This document shows positions 57,601 through 64,000 of a stretch of DNA of 64,000 bases, piece by piece. Every line of letters starts with the position of its first letter. The stretch's first letter is position 1. The notes under the pieces are model-generated. The model was not told where the DNA came from. It worked only from the letters and a program-made list of their open reading frames with translations, and ran no database searches. Origin of the DNA: Pseudoxanthomonas composti (GTDB lineage Bacteria > Pseudomonadota > Gammaproteobacteria > Xanthomonadales > Xanthomonadaceae); NCBI RefSeq assembly GCF_004122095.1, contig NZ_SAWZ01000002.1, positions 594,638-658,637 of the forward strand. Reading direction: 5' to 3'. Position numbers and translations under genes: made by a program.

Positions 57601-57791
57601 AGGATGTTGCGCTCCACTTCCTCCGGGGTGGAGCCGGTGTAGGGCACCTGCACGAACAGGAACGGTGCGGAGATGTCCGGGAAGGCCTCCAGCGGCAGGC
57701 GTACCGCGGCGATGATGCCCACGACCACCATCGACACGAACAGCATGATGGTGGTGACCGGGCGACGGATGCTGAAAGCGGCAACGCTCAT
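54681..57791 (-). CDS. RND efflux transporter permease (second pump)
   Basis: 1036 residues. Inner-membrane proton-driven exporter, 12 transmembrane helices and two large periplasmic domains. Starts with FSIRRPVTTIMLFVSMVVVG; the porter domain has PYTGSTPEEVERNILRPVEE. TM4 holds AVGMLVDNAVVVVESIYQER with one Asp and an Asn at the proton-relay pair, and TM10-11 hold FIGILVLMGVVVNNGIVMIEH. Overlaps the preceding RND gene by ATGA, third in an adaptor-RND-RND operon. The C-terminus ends with a short Ala/Pro-rich tail. Substrate unknown. Confidence 0.93.
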   Translation of the reverse strand: MSVAAFSIRRPVTTIMLFVSMVVVGIIAAVRLPLEAFPDISAPFLFVQVPYTGSTPEEVERNILRPVEEALATLPGIKRLRSSAGPDGANIFIEFSDWDRDIAIAASDARERIDAIRSSLPDDMQRYFVHKWSTSDEAVLRVRLASQSDLTQAYDMIDREFKRRIERIPGVARVEVSGAPPNEVEVAIAPDRLTAHGLNLSDLSTRLQAVNFSVSAGEIDDNGQRLRIQPVGELRDLDQLRNLVIGDRGLRLGDIAQVRLKPQRMDYGRRLDGRPAVGLDVYKERSANLVEVSRAALAEVEAIRAQPQLRDVQVKVIENQGKNVTSSLLELAEAGAIGLVLSIAVLFFFLRHWPSTLMVTLAIPICFVMTLGFMYFVGATLNILTMMGLLLAVGMLVDNAVVVVESIYQERERLPGQPVAASILGTRHVAIALSAGTLCHCIVFVPNLFGETNEISIFMAQIAITISVSLLASWLVAVSLIPMLSARMKTPPQVRSDRGLIPWMQRRYAQLLRWTLNHRGWSVLGIVVIVAASLVPMKLTKTDMFGGTRPGEINLFYQFKGSFTRDQISREVLRTEQFLEQNREKYGITQIYSWFSESEGASTQVKLKTTRADETERLTEELRKHMPKSARADIGIGNNPNNGGGGGSGGPPTVQVALTGDSNQTLQEIAREVLPILARRPELRDVRINSGDQSSELNVRVDRERAASFGFSADEVARFVNLALRGGQLREFRRGENEVPVWLRFAGAESYRAEDLAGFTVRNAAGQSVPLMAMVKVDIKPSASQINRTDRQTMLTVQANLAEKVTVPEGRKAMEDALKGMTFPAGYNYSFDGGNYQDDNKAMQQMLFNLIIALVMIYVVMAAVFESLLFPLAIMSGVVFSIFGVYWLFWLTGTVFGVMSFIGILVLMGVVVNNGIVMIEHINNLRRTGMSRTDALVEGSRERLRPIMMTMGTAILAMVPIAMGGTQIGGDGPPYFPMARAIAGGLAFSTIVSLLFLPTIYAMLDDMSLGMGELVRRARGVRVQAPAQPAGQGATP

Positions 57792-60700
57792 GCGCCGACC
57801 TCGCCCGGGTTGGCCTGGTGCGCCGCATCCTCACCGGACAAGCGGCGGTGGCGGCGGCCGCGCTCCACGTAGGCGGCATCGCCGCGGCGGTCCAGGCGGT
57901 CGTAGACCACCGGGATCACCAGCAGGGTCAGCACGGTGGACACCAGCAGGCCGCCGATGACGGTGACCGCCATCGGCGAGCGCACCTCCGCGCCCTCGCC
58001 AAAGGCCAGCGCCAGCGGCAGGAAGCCGAACAGCGTGCACAGCGTGGTCATGATGATCGGCCGCAGGCGCGAGCGCGCGCCCTCCACCAGGGCCCGGCGC
58101 TTGGGCACGCCGGCCTCGCGCAGCTGGTTGACCTTGTCGATCAGGATGATGGCGTTCTTGGTCACCAGGCCTACCAACAGGATCAGGCCGATGAACACCA
58201 CCACCGAGATCGGCGAGCGCGTCAGCCACAGGGCCAGCACCGCGCCCACCAGCGCCAGCGGGATGGTGAACAGGATCACGAACGGGTGCAGTAGCGACTC
58301 GAACTGCGAGGCCATCACCAGGTACACCAGGAACACGGCCAGGCCGAAGGCGAACAGCAGCGACCGGACCGATTCGGCCAGCTCCTCGCCCTGGCCGCCG
58401 ATGTGCAGGCCCACGCCGGCGCCGAGCGGATGGGCCGCCACCATGGACTGCACCTCGCGTACCGCCGTGCCCAGGTCGATGTCGCGCAGGTTGGCAGAGA
58501 TGATCGCCACCCGCACCTGGTCGGCACGGTGGATCTCGCTCGGACCGGTGGTGGCCACCACATCGGCGACCGCTTCCAGGCGCACGGCACGGCCACCGGC
58601 CGGGTGGATGATCAGCTGGCGGATGCGATCCACCGAACTGCGGTCCACTTCCTGGGCGCGCACCAGCACGTCGATCTTGCGATCGCGGAAGCTGTAGCGC
58701 GTGGCCACCTCGCCGCGCACCTTCTTGACCACCGCATCGGCGATCTGCCGCGTGGTCATGCCCAGCGCCGCGGCACGCTCCTGGTCGAAGCGGATCTGGA
58801 TCTCGGGAAAGCCCTGCTCCACCGTCGACTTCACATCGGCGTAGTGCGGGTTGCCGCGCAGCAACGCGGTCAGGCGCTGCCCGGCCAGCTCGATGCCTTC
58901 CAGGTCCTGCCCGCGCAGCTCCACCTGCAGCGGCGTGGAGAAGCTGAAGAGCTCCGGACGCGCGAAATCCACCTGCGCGCCGGGATGGGCCTGCATGCTC
59001 TTGCGCAGGCGCTCGCTTTCGGCCGCTTCGATCTCTTCGCTGCCGCCGTTTTCCATCACCACGGTCAGCTTGCCGATGTTCTCGCCGCTTTCGGTCGGGC
59101 TGGCGTCCAGCCGCGTGCCGCTGCCGCTGACGCCGTACAGCACCGACACGCCCGGATCGCGGTCGTGCTGTTCCTGCAGGGCGCGCAGCACCCGGTCGGT
59201 ATCGGCCAGCGGCGTCCCCGGCGGCAGCTTCACCGTCATCTCGAAACGGTCCTGCGCCAGTTGCGGAATCAGGTCGGTGCCCAGGGTCGGCACCAGTGCC
59301 ATCGCGCCGGCCAGGATCAGCGCGGCGATGCCAAGCACCCGCCACGGGCGATCCAGCGCCGCCGGCAGCAGCTTGAGGTAGCGGCGCTCGGCCAGCGCGT
59401 AAGGCGCCATGGTGAGGTCGCTGAACTTGCGCATGACCGGCCCGATCACCGCTGCCGCGGCGCGCCACAGGCGCACCACCAGCCAGGCGATACCGAACAG
59501 GCCACCGCGGGTGGCCGCACCCGCCCCCCGCCCGGCCATCGCCAGCGGCTTCTGCCAGCGTGCATCGGGCGACCAGCGCTGGCCTGCCGGCTCTTCCGGG
59601 AAGGACAGCGGCGCCTTGCCCTTGAGCGAGCTCAGCATGGGGATGAGCGTCATCGACACCACCAGCGAGATCGCGATGGCGATGGCCACGGTCAGGGCCT
59701 GGTCGCGGAACAGCTGGCCGGCGATGCCCTCCACGAACACCAGCGGCAGGAACACCGCGATGGTGGTCAAGGTGGAAGCCACCACCGCCATGCTCACCTC
59801 GCGGGTGCCGGCCACGGCCGCTTCCACCACGCCCAGCCCGCGCTCGCGCGCCTTGGCGATGCTCTCCAGCACCACGATGGAGTCGTCCACCACCAGGCCG
59901 GTGGCCAGCGCCAGGCCGCCCAGGGACATGACGTTCAGGCTCAGCCCCAGCTGCTGCATGAAGAAGAACGTGGCAATGATCGACACCGGCAGCGACAGGC
60001 TGATCACGAACGTGCTCCAGCCATCGCGCAGGAACAGGAAGATGATCAGGATCGCCAGCAGGCCGCCGATCACCGCGTCCTTCTTGACGTCGCTGATGGC
60101 GTTCTGGATAAAGCGGGACTGGTCGTCGATGGTGGTCAGCTCCACGTCCGACGGGATCAGCGTCTTGATGCGCTCCAGGCGTTGCTTCAGCGCCGCGGCG
60201 GTGGCGACGGTATTCGCATCGCCCTCCTTGTAGATGGCCAGCTCCACCGCCTCGCGGCCACCCATGCGGATGATCGCCTCGCGCTCCTTGTGGCCCTGGC
60301 TGATGGTGGCCACATCGCGCAACCGCACCGGCATGCCGCCGGCAGCGACGCTGCCGTTGGACGAGGATGCGCTCTGTACCGAGGCGGCCGCGGCCATGGC
60401 GCTGGCATCGCCGGTCGCCGCGGCAATGGCCGCCATCTGCTGCGCGGCCGAGGACACGGCGCTGTCGCCGCTGCCGCCGCCACGCACGGTGAGCAGCAGG
60501 TTGCCGATCTCATCCACGTCGGCGAACTGGTTGACCGTGCGCACCAGGAAGCGCTGGCTGCCCTGCTCCAGGCGCCCGCCGGACAGGTTGACGTTCTCGT
60601 CCTGCAGCCGCTTGATGACCGTATCGATCGGCACGTTCAACTGCGCCAGCTTCTGCTGGTCGATATCGACCTGCACCTCGTCTTCCAGGCCGCCGCCGAC

Positions 60701-61297
60701 CTTGACCGCGGCCACGCCTTCGACCGGCTCCAGTTTCTTCTTCAGGTCCTCGTCGGCGTAGCGGCGCAGGCCGGCCAGCTGGCGCAGCGCATCGGCCTGG
60801 TCCACCGCGCGGCCCTTGGTGGACAGGGCCAGGCGCATGATCGGCTCGGTGGAGGGGTTGAAGCGCAGCAGCACCGGCGCCTTGGCTTCCAGCGGCAGCT
60901 GCAGCGACTCCATCTTGTCGCGCACCTCCAGGCTGGCCTGGTCCATGTTGGTGCCCCAGGCAAACTCCAGCACCACATCGCTCTGGCCGGTGCGCGAGAC
61001 CGACTTGAGCTTGCGCAGGTTCTTGACCACGCCCACCGATTCTTCCACCGGCTCGGTCACCAGCGTCTCGATCTCCGCGGGGGCCGCGCCGGTGTATTCG
61101 GTGCGCACGGTCAGGGTCGGATAGCTCAGATCCGGCAGCAGGTTGACCTTCAGGCTGTTGAGCGCGATGGCGCCGAACAGCAGCAGGGTGACGGTGGCCA
61201 TGGCAATGGTGACGCGGCGCCGGGTGGAAAACTCCACTAGCCCACCGCGCGGCGGTGCCTGTTCGTGTGCAGGCGGCTCCAGGTCGATCGCGCTCAT
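57788..61297 (-). CDS. RND efflux transporter permease (first, longer pump)
   Basis: 1169 residues, about 130 longer than a standard pump. Starts with a hydrophilic segment, then FSTRRRVTIAMATVTLLLFGA. Porter domain: TEYTGAAPAEIETLVTEPVEE. TM4 has ATGLVVDDSIVVLESIAKAR with the Asp-Asp relay pair. The extra length includes a low-complexity Ala/Ser loop near residues 280-325 (an AAIAAATGDASAMAAAASVQ-like stretch) in the porter domain. There is also a longer cytoplasmic loop after TM6 (about residues 570-640, RGAGAATRGGLFG). The C-terminus holds VGLVTKNAIILIDKVNQLRE. It overlaps the adaptor and the next pump by ATGA each. Substrate unknown. Confidence 0.93.
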   Translation of the reverse strand: MSAIDLEPPAHEQAPPRGGLVEFSTRRRVTIAMATVTLLLFGAIALNSLKVNLLPDLSYPTLTVRTEYTGAAPAEIETLVTEPVEESVGVVKNLRKLKSVSRTGQSDVVLEFAWGTNMDQASLEVRDKMESLQLPLEAKAPVLLRFNPSTEPIMRLALSTKGRAVDQADALRQLAGLRRYADEDLKKKLEPVEGVAAVKVGGGLEDEVQVDIDQQKLAQLNVPIDTVIKRLQDENVNLSGGRLEQGSQRFLVRTVNQFADVDEIGNLLLTVRGGGSGDSAVSSAAQQMAAIAAATGDASAMAAAASVQSASSSNGSVAAGGMPVRLRDVATISQGHKEREAIIRMGGREAVELAIYKEGDANTVATAAALKQRLERIKTLIPSDVELTTIDDQSRFIQNAISDVKKDAVIGGLLAILIIFLFLRDGWSTFVISLSLPVSIIATFFFMQQLGLSLNVMSLGGLALATGLVVDDSIVVLESIAKARERGLGVVEAAVAGTREVSMAVVASTLTTIAVFLPLVFVEGIAGQLFRDQALTVAIAIAISLVVSMTLIPMLSSLKGKAPLSFPEEPAGQRWSPDARWQKPLAMAGRGAGAATRGGLFGIAWLVVRLWRAAAAVIGPVMRKFSDLTMAPYALAERRYLKLLPAALDRPWRVLGIAALILAGAMALVPTLGTDLIPQLAQDRFEMTVKLPPGTPLADTDRVLRALQEQHDRDPGVSVLYGVSGSGTRLDASPTESGENIGKLTVVMENGGSEEIEAAESERLRKSMQAHPGAQVDFARPELFSFSTPLQVELRGQDLEGIELAGQRLTALLRGNPHYADVKSTVEQGFPEIQIRFDQERAAALGMTTRQIADAVVKKVRGEVATRYSFRDRKIDVLVRAQEVDRSSVDRIRQLIIHPAGGRAVRLEAVADVVATTGPSEIHRADQVRVAIISANLRDIDLGTAVREVQSMVAAHPLGAGVGLHIGGQGEELAESVRSLLFAFGLAVFLVYLVMASQFESLLHPFVILFTIPLALVGAVLALWLTRSPISVVVFIGLILLVGLVTKNAIILIDKVNQLREAGVPKRRALVEGARSRLRPIIMTTLCTLFGFLPLALAFGEGAEVRSPMAVTVIGGLLVSTVLTLLVIPVVYDRLDRRGDAAYVERGRRHRRLSGEDAAHQANPGEVGA

Positions 61298-62409
61298 CCG
61301 CGCTTATCCGTCGGCTTGGCCGCGGCCACCTTCGGCGCGGCGGTGTCGATGACCTGGACCACGGTGCCATCGCGCAGGGCCACCTTGCCCGCGGTCACGA
61401 CCGCATCGCCGAGTTTGAGCCCCTTGCGCACCTCGATCCATTCGCCGTCGCTGTAGCCCACCGTCACCGGCGTGCGTACCGACTTGCCATCGCGCACCAC
61501 GTAGACCGCCGCATCGCCATCGTCCAGCAGCGCCACGCGCGGCACCACCAGCGCGTCGGCGCGCTTGTCGTAGTCGATGCGCACGCGGCCGAACATGCCC
61601 GGCTGCAGCGCCTGCCCGCCTTCGAAGGTGCAGACCACGCGGAACGTGCCGCTGCCGGAATCGACCACCGGCGCGACACGGTCCACCTGGCCTTCGAAAG
61701 TGCGCCCGGGCAGCGCATCGGCCACCAGCGACACCGGCTGGCCGGCCTTGAGCGTGGCCAGCTCGCGCTCGGGCACGTTGAGCACCGCCTCCAAGCGGGC
61801 GTTATCGACGATGCGCAGCACCGGGGTGTTGATCTGCACGAAGTTGCCGTCCTTGATCGAGCGCGAGGCCACCACGCCGGAGATCGGCGCCACCACCGTG
61901 GTGAAGGACAGCTCCAGCTGCGCCAGCTGGTGCTGGGCGCGCATGTTCTCGGTGTCGTAACGCAGCTGGTCCACGTCGCTGGCGCTGACCATGCGCTGGA
62001 CGACCAGTTGCTCGGCGCGGTGGTAGTTGTTCTCCAGCTTGCGCAGCTGGGCGGCGGTCTGGGCCACCGCCAGGCGGGCGCGGTCCGGGTCCAGGCGGAT
62101 CAGCGGCTGGCCGGCGCGCACCACCTGTCCTTCTTCCACCAGCACCTTCAGCGCCACACCCGAGGTGCGCGCCACCACCTGGGCCTCGGCCCGCGGCTCC
62201 AGCGCGGCCGTGCCGGTGTAGCTGGCGGCGATGGCGCGGTGGGAGGCCTTGACCGCCTCCACCGGCACCGCCGGGACCGCATCCTTGGCCTCGGCCGCCT
62301 TGGCCTCGGGCACATTGCCCTTGCCGCAGGCCGACAGCGCCAGCGCGCATCCGAGAAAGAGAGCGGCCGGGAGCAGGGTCCGGGCGGCGGGGTGCGCAGG
62401 AGTCTTCAT
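61294..62409 (-). CDS. RND efflux periplasmic adaptor lipoprotein
   Basis: 371 residues. Lipobox LALSAC with Cys28, then a membrane-fusion-protein body: a lipoyl half-motif (VVARTSGVALKVLVEEGQVVRAG), an alpha-hairpin with coiled-coil character (LAVAQTAAQLRKLENNYHRAEQLVVQRMVSAS), the second lipoyl half (APISGVVASRSIKDGNFVQI) and beta-barrel and membrane-proximal domains. It joins the two RND pumps to an outer-membrane channel, whose gene is not adjacent. First gene of the operon. The upstream bases contain overlapping short inverted repeats (TTGTCT / AGACAA) that might bind a regulator. Confidence 0.94.
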   Translation of the reverse strand: MKTPAHPAARTLLPAALFLGCALALSACGKGNVPEAKAAEAKDAVPAVPVEAVKASHRAIAASYTGTAALEPRAEAQVVARTSGVALKVLVEEGQVVRAGQPLIRLDPDRARLAVAQTAAQLRKLENNYHRAEQLVVQRMVSASDVDQLRYDTENMRAQHQLAQLELSFTTVVAPISGVVASRSIKDGNFVQINTPVLRIVDNARLEAVLNVPERELATLKAGQPVSLVADALPGRTFEGQVDRVAPVVDSGSGTFRVVCTFEGGQALQPGMFGRVRIDYDKRADALVVPRVALLDDGDAAVYVVRDGKSVRTPVTVGYSDGEWIEVRKGLKLGDAVVTAGKVALRDGTVVQVIDTAAPKVAAAKPTDKRG

Positions 62410-62568
62410 GGCGACGTCGTTGTCTTGGTGTTGTAGACAAGTACACCACCAGCACCCGAAAGACTCATGCGCCGAAGGTCATGGTGACCAAGGTCATGTG
62501 TCAGCCCTTGCCATCTTCAGACACACGGATTTGCTGCGTTGCACCAGTAAATTCAATAGTTTGGCTAA

Positions 62569-62599
62569 TTGATGCGCCCCATCCACCCCGGGCTATACT
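62569..62599 (+). promoter_or_regulatory. Candidate promoter for the cytochrome genes
   Basis: TTGATG (62569-62574) and TATACT (62594-62599) with a 19-base spacer, longer than ideal. The -10 is strong and lies about 60 bases before the cytochrome start. Confidence 0.4.
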
Positions 62600-62659
62600 C
62601 CGGCGCAGCCAAGCGCCCCAGCCTGTGCGGGCGCACGCTAGAGAGGGGTCCAGACACCG

Positions 62660-63064
62660 ATGAAGCGATCGTTGCGGCTGTTCAGCTGGCTTGTCGTTGC
62701 CTTGTTCGCGCCACTGGCGCCCGCGTTCGCCCAGGACTCACCCGCCCCCGCCCCCGCCGCGGCACCCGCGACTGCCGCTCCGGCCCCGGCTCCCGCTCCG
62801 GCAGCGGCACCGACCGGTCGCCCGGACGAGGGCCGCCTGCTGGCCTACACCTGCCAGGGCTGCCACGGCGTCACCGGCTACAAGAACGCCTACCCGAACT
62901 ACCACGTGCCCAAGATCGGCGGCCAGTCGGCGCAGTACCTGACCCAGGCGCTCACCGAATACCGCAAGGGCACGCGCAAGCATCCGACCATGGAAGCCCA
63001 GGCGCAGAGCTTTTCCGACCAGGACATCGCTGACCTGGCCGCCTACCTCTCCAGCCTGAAGTGA
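62660..63064 (+). CDS. Secreted c-type cytochrome (class I, monoheme)
   Basis: 134 residues. Signal peptide to about residue 24 (AFA), a Pro/Ala linker of about 25 residues, then one heme site C65-x2-C68-H69 (YTCQGCHG) with Met111 as the probable axial ligand (KHPTMEAQ). Ends with the class I helix DQDIADLAAYLSSL. Resembles half of a cytochrome c4 or a c5-type protein, a periplasmic electron carrier to terminal oxidases. The next gene encodes a related lipoprotein form. Confidence 0.92.
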   Translation: MKRSLRLFSWLVVALFAPLAPAFAQDSPAPAPAAAPATAAPAPAPAPAAAPTGRPDEGRLLAYTCQGCHGVTGYKNAYPNYHVPKIGGQSAQYLTQALTEYRKGTRKHPTMEAQAQSFSDQDIADLAAYLSSLK

Positions 63065-63069
63065 GCGCC

Positions 63070-63525
63070 ATGGCCAAGAAATCGACCATCACCACCGTGG
63101 CATCGCTGCTGTTCGCCGGCCTGCTGCTCACCGGCTGCTCCAAGATCGAGACCAACGAGACCGCGGCGGCCGACCCCGGTCACGCCAGCGGGGAGCATGG
63201 CTCGTCCTCGTCCGCAGGACTGCCTGCCGGCCGCATCGAGGCCGGCGAGAAGCGCGCCCAGGTCAAGAGCCAGGCCACCAAGCAAAGCTGCATCGATTGC
63301 CACGGCGCCGAAGGCAACGCCCCGATCGATGCCACCTATCCCAAGCTGGGCGGCCAGTACGCCGACTACCTGGCCCATGCGTTGCAGAACTACCGCGACA
63401 AGCAGCGCGAGCACGCGCTGATGAGCCCGCAGGCCTCGGAGCTGAGCGATCAGGACATCTCCGACCTGGCCGCCTACTTCGCCTCGCGCCCCACCCAGCT
63501 GCGCGACCTGCATGGCTTGAAGTAA
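63070..63525 (+). CDS. c-type cytochrome lipoprotein (class I, monoheme)
   Basis: 151 residues. Lipobox LLLTGC with Cys23, so membrane-anchored. A short Ser/Gly/His linker precedes the heme site C74-x2-C77-H78 (SCIDCHGAEG); Met118 (HALMSPQ) is the likely axial ligand. The core shares YPKLGGQYADYLAHALQNYR and DQDISDLAAYFAS with the preceding cytochrome, so the two are tandem paralogues. An in-frame GTG at 63061 would overlap the previous stop; I prefer the ATG at 63070. A terminator follows. Confidence 0.9.
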   Translation: MAKKSTITTVASLLFAGLLLTGCSKIETNETAAADPGHASGEHGSSSSAGLPAGRIEAGEKRAQVKSQATKQSCIDCHGAEGNAPIDATYPKLGGQYADYLAHALQNYRDKQREHALMSPQASELSDQDISDLAAYFASRPTQLRDLHGLK

Positions 63526-63552
63526 GCCCTCAAGCCCGCTCGAATGTCCAAG

Positions 63553-63582
63553 AAAATCGGGGCCGCGTGCCCCGTTTTCTTT
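63553..63582 (+). terminator. Intrinsic terminator of the cytochrome operon
   Basis: Stem CGGGGC / GCCCCG with a 5-base loop, preceded by AAAAT and followed by TTTTCTTTT. 28 bases after the stop. Confidence 0.9.
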
Positions 63583-63721
63583 TGGGCTTCCACCTGCCGG
63601 TGCAAAGCGCACCCGCGACGCCAGGAGCACAGCCCAAGCACGCGGACTCCATCACCAGCCTGACTAGCAGGCGCCCCTAGCGAGCGGATTGAGCGCGCAC
63701 GGGTCGTTGTCAGTGAACTTT

Positions 63722-63793
63722 TGTAGGAGCGGCTCCAGCCGCGAAGAGGCTTTACCGGGAGCGCCCCTTCGCGGCTAAAGCCGCTCCCACAGG
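63722..63793. repeat. REP-like palindrome (GTAGGAGCGGCT family)
   Basis: TGTAGGAGCGGCTCCAGCCG at the left, CGCGGCTAAAGCCGCTCCCA then CAGG at the right, with a central CTTTACCGGGAGCG. The best-preserved copy in the window, paired arms of about 15 bases. Confidence 0.8.
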
Positions 63794-64000
63794 AAAACCT
63801 GCAATTGGTTCGTTCGTGGAGCGGACCGGTGTCTCGAGGAACCTCCCAGGCGAGGCTGGGTGCGGCTGCATGGAGAAACCAGCCGCTCCCCTTGCCAGAT
63901 CCAGGCCTTCCAAAGTGGCGCCGCGCATCGCCTTACTCCATTCGCGAGGCGCGGCCTTTCCGCCTCAAGTCGCGCAGGGTTGCGGATCTAACTCCCGACA

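Larger units (their letters stand above)
63526..64000. other. Non-coding end of the window
   Basis: 475 bases after the cytochrome pair with no supported gene. It holds a terminator and one GTAGGAGCGGCT-type palindrome, listed separately. I see nothing else in the last 200 bases. Confidence 0.6.

Noticed and set aside
58403-61240. 945-codon open frame on the plus strand opposite the longer RND gene
   Set aside because: Antisense shadow caused by high GC third-position bias; the product is His/Gln/Arg-rich with no fold, and the opposite strand has a full RND pump.

Overview
This window is chromosomal DNA from a high-GC gammaproteobacterium of the family Xanthomonadaceae (Xanthomonas / Stenotrophomonas / Pseudoxanthomonas / Lysobacter group). 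The evidence is the copLAB copper operon, the ppsR/ppsA divergon, the ndk-rlmN-pilF-rodZ-yfgM-bamB-der run, a PsrA-type regulator ahead of beta-oxidation genes, the 41-residue L36 protein, and dispersed GTAGGAGCGGCT-type and GTAGGGTGGA-type palindromic repeats. The genus cannot be fixed from the sequence alone. Most of the window is core genome. There is no phage, integrase, transposase or CRISPR array.

Layout. 1-2.6 kb: copper resistance (copB partial, copA, copL, all on -). 2.7-3.6 kb: a duplicated tRNA-Ala/tRNA-Glu pair, a terminator and a palindromic repeat array. 3.6-5.3 kb: three small genes of unknown function. 5.4-9.8 kb: PEP synthase (ppsA), its regulatory kinase/phosphorylase (ppsR, divergent) and a MscS channel coupled to ppsA. 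9.8-10.65 kb: non-coding, repeat-rich, with a 155-bp element bounded by perfect 24-bp inverted repeats. 10.65-17.5 kb: orn, tadA with a LysR gene, a membrane acyltransferase, sodA, and an SDR/NTF2-like pair divergent from a second LysR gene. 17.7-20.9 kb: guaB-guaA. 21-26.9 kb: LytTR regulator, GT39 glycosyltransferase, folD, DUF1244, CPA2 antiporter. 27-36.3 kb: a long minus-strand series from ndk to moeB covering nucleotide balance, 23S/tRNA modification, type IV pilus, cell shape, outer-membrane assembly, ribosome maturation and molybdopterin insertion. 36.4-40.9 kb: psrA and a two-gene beta-oxidation pair. 41.2-49.4 kb: galU, a WbpM-type dehydratase and a WecA/WbpL-type transferase (O-antigen initiation), lapB, lapA, ihfB, rpsA, cmk. 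49.6-54.1 kb: rpmJ, a small secreted protein, agmatine-to-putrescine genes aguA/aguB, a GNAT and a TraB protein. 54.2-54.6 kb: a second, larger palindromic array. 54.7-62.4 kb: a tripartite efflux set with one adaptor and two RND pumps. 62.6-63.5 kb: two c-type cytochromes.

How the genes connect. Many neighbours overlap by ATGA (copA/copB, ppsA/mscS, NTF2/SDR, yfgM/bamB, pilF/rodZ, wbpM/galU, lapB/wbpL, adaptor/RND/RND), so translational coupling is a repeated theme. The main regulatory signals are a PsrA-type operator (CAAAC-N4-GTTTG) at the psrA promoter, an intrinsic terminator inside the ndk leader, and large hairpin-forming insertions in the guaB-guaA and fad operon spacers. A candidate small RNA ends at an intrinsic terminator downstream of galU, between two palindromic repeats. 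I found no clear novel defence or biosynthetic system. The points most worth following are these non-coding structures, the substituted catalytic position in the WbpM-type enzyme, and the unknown genes at 3.6-4.9 kb.
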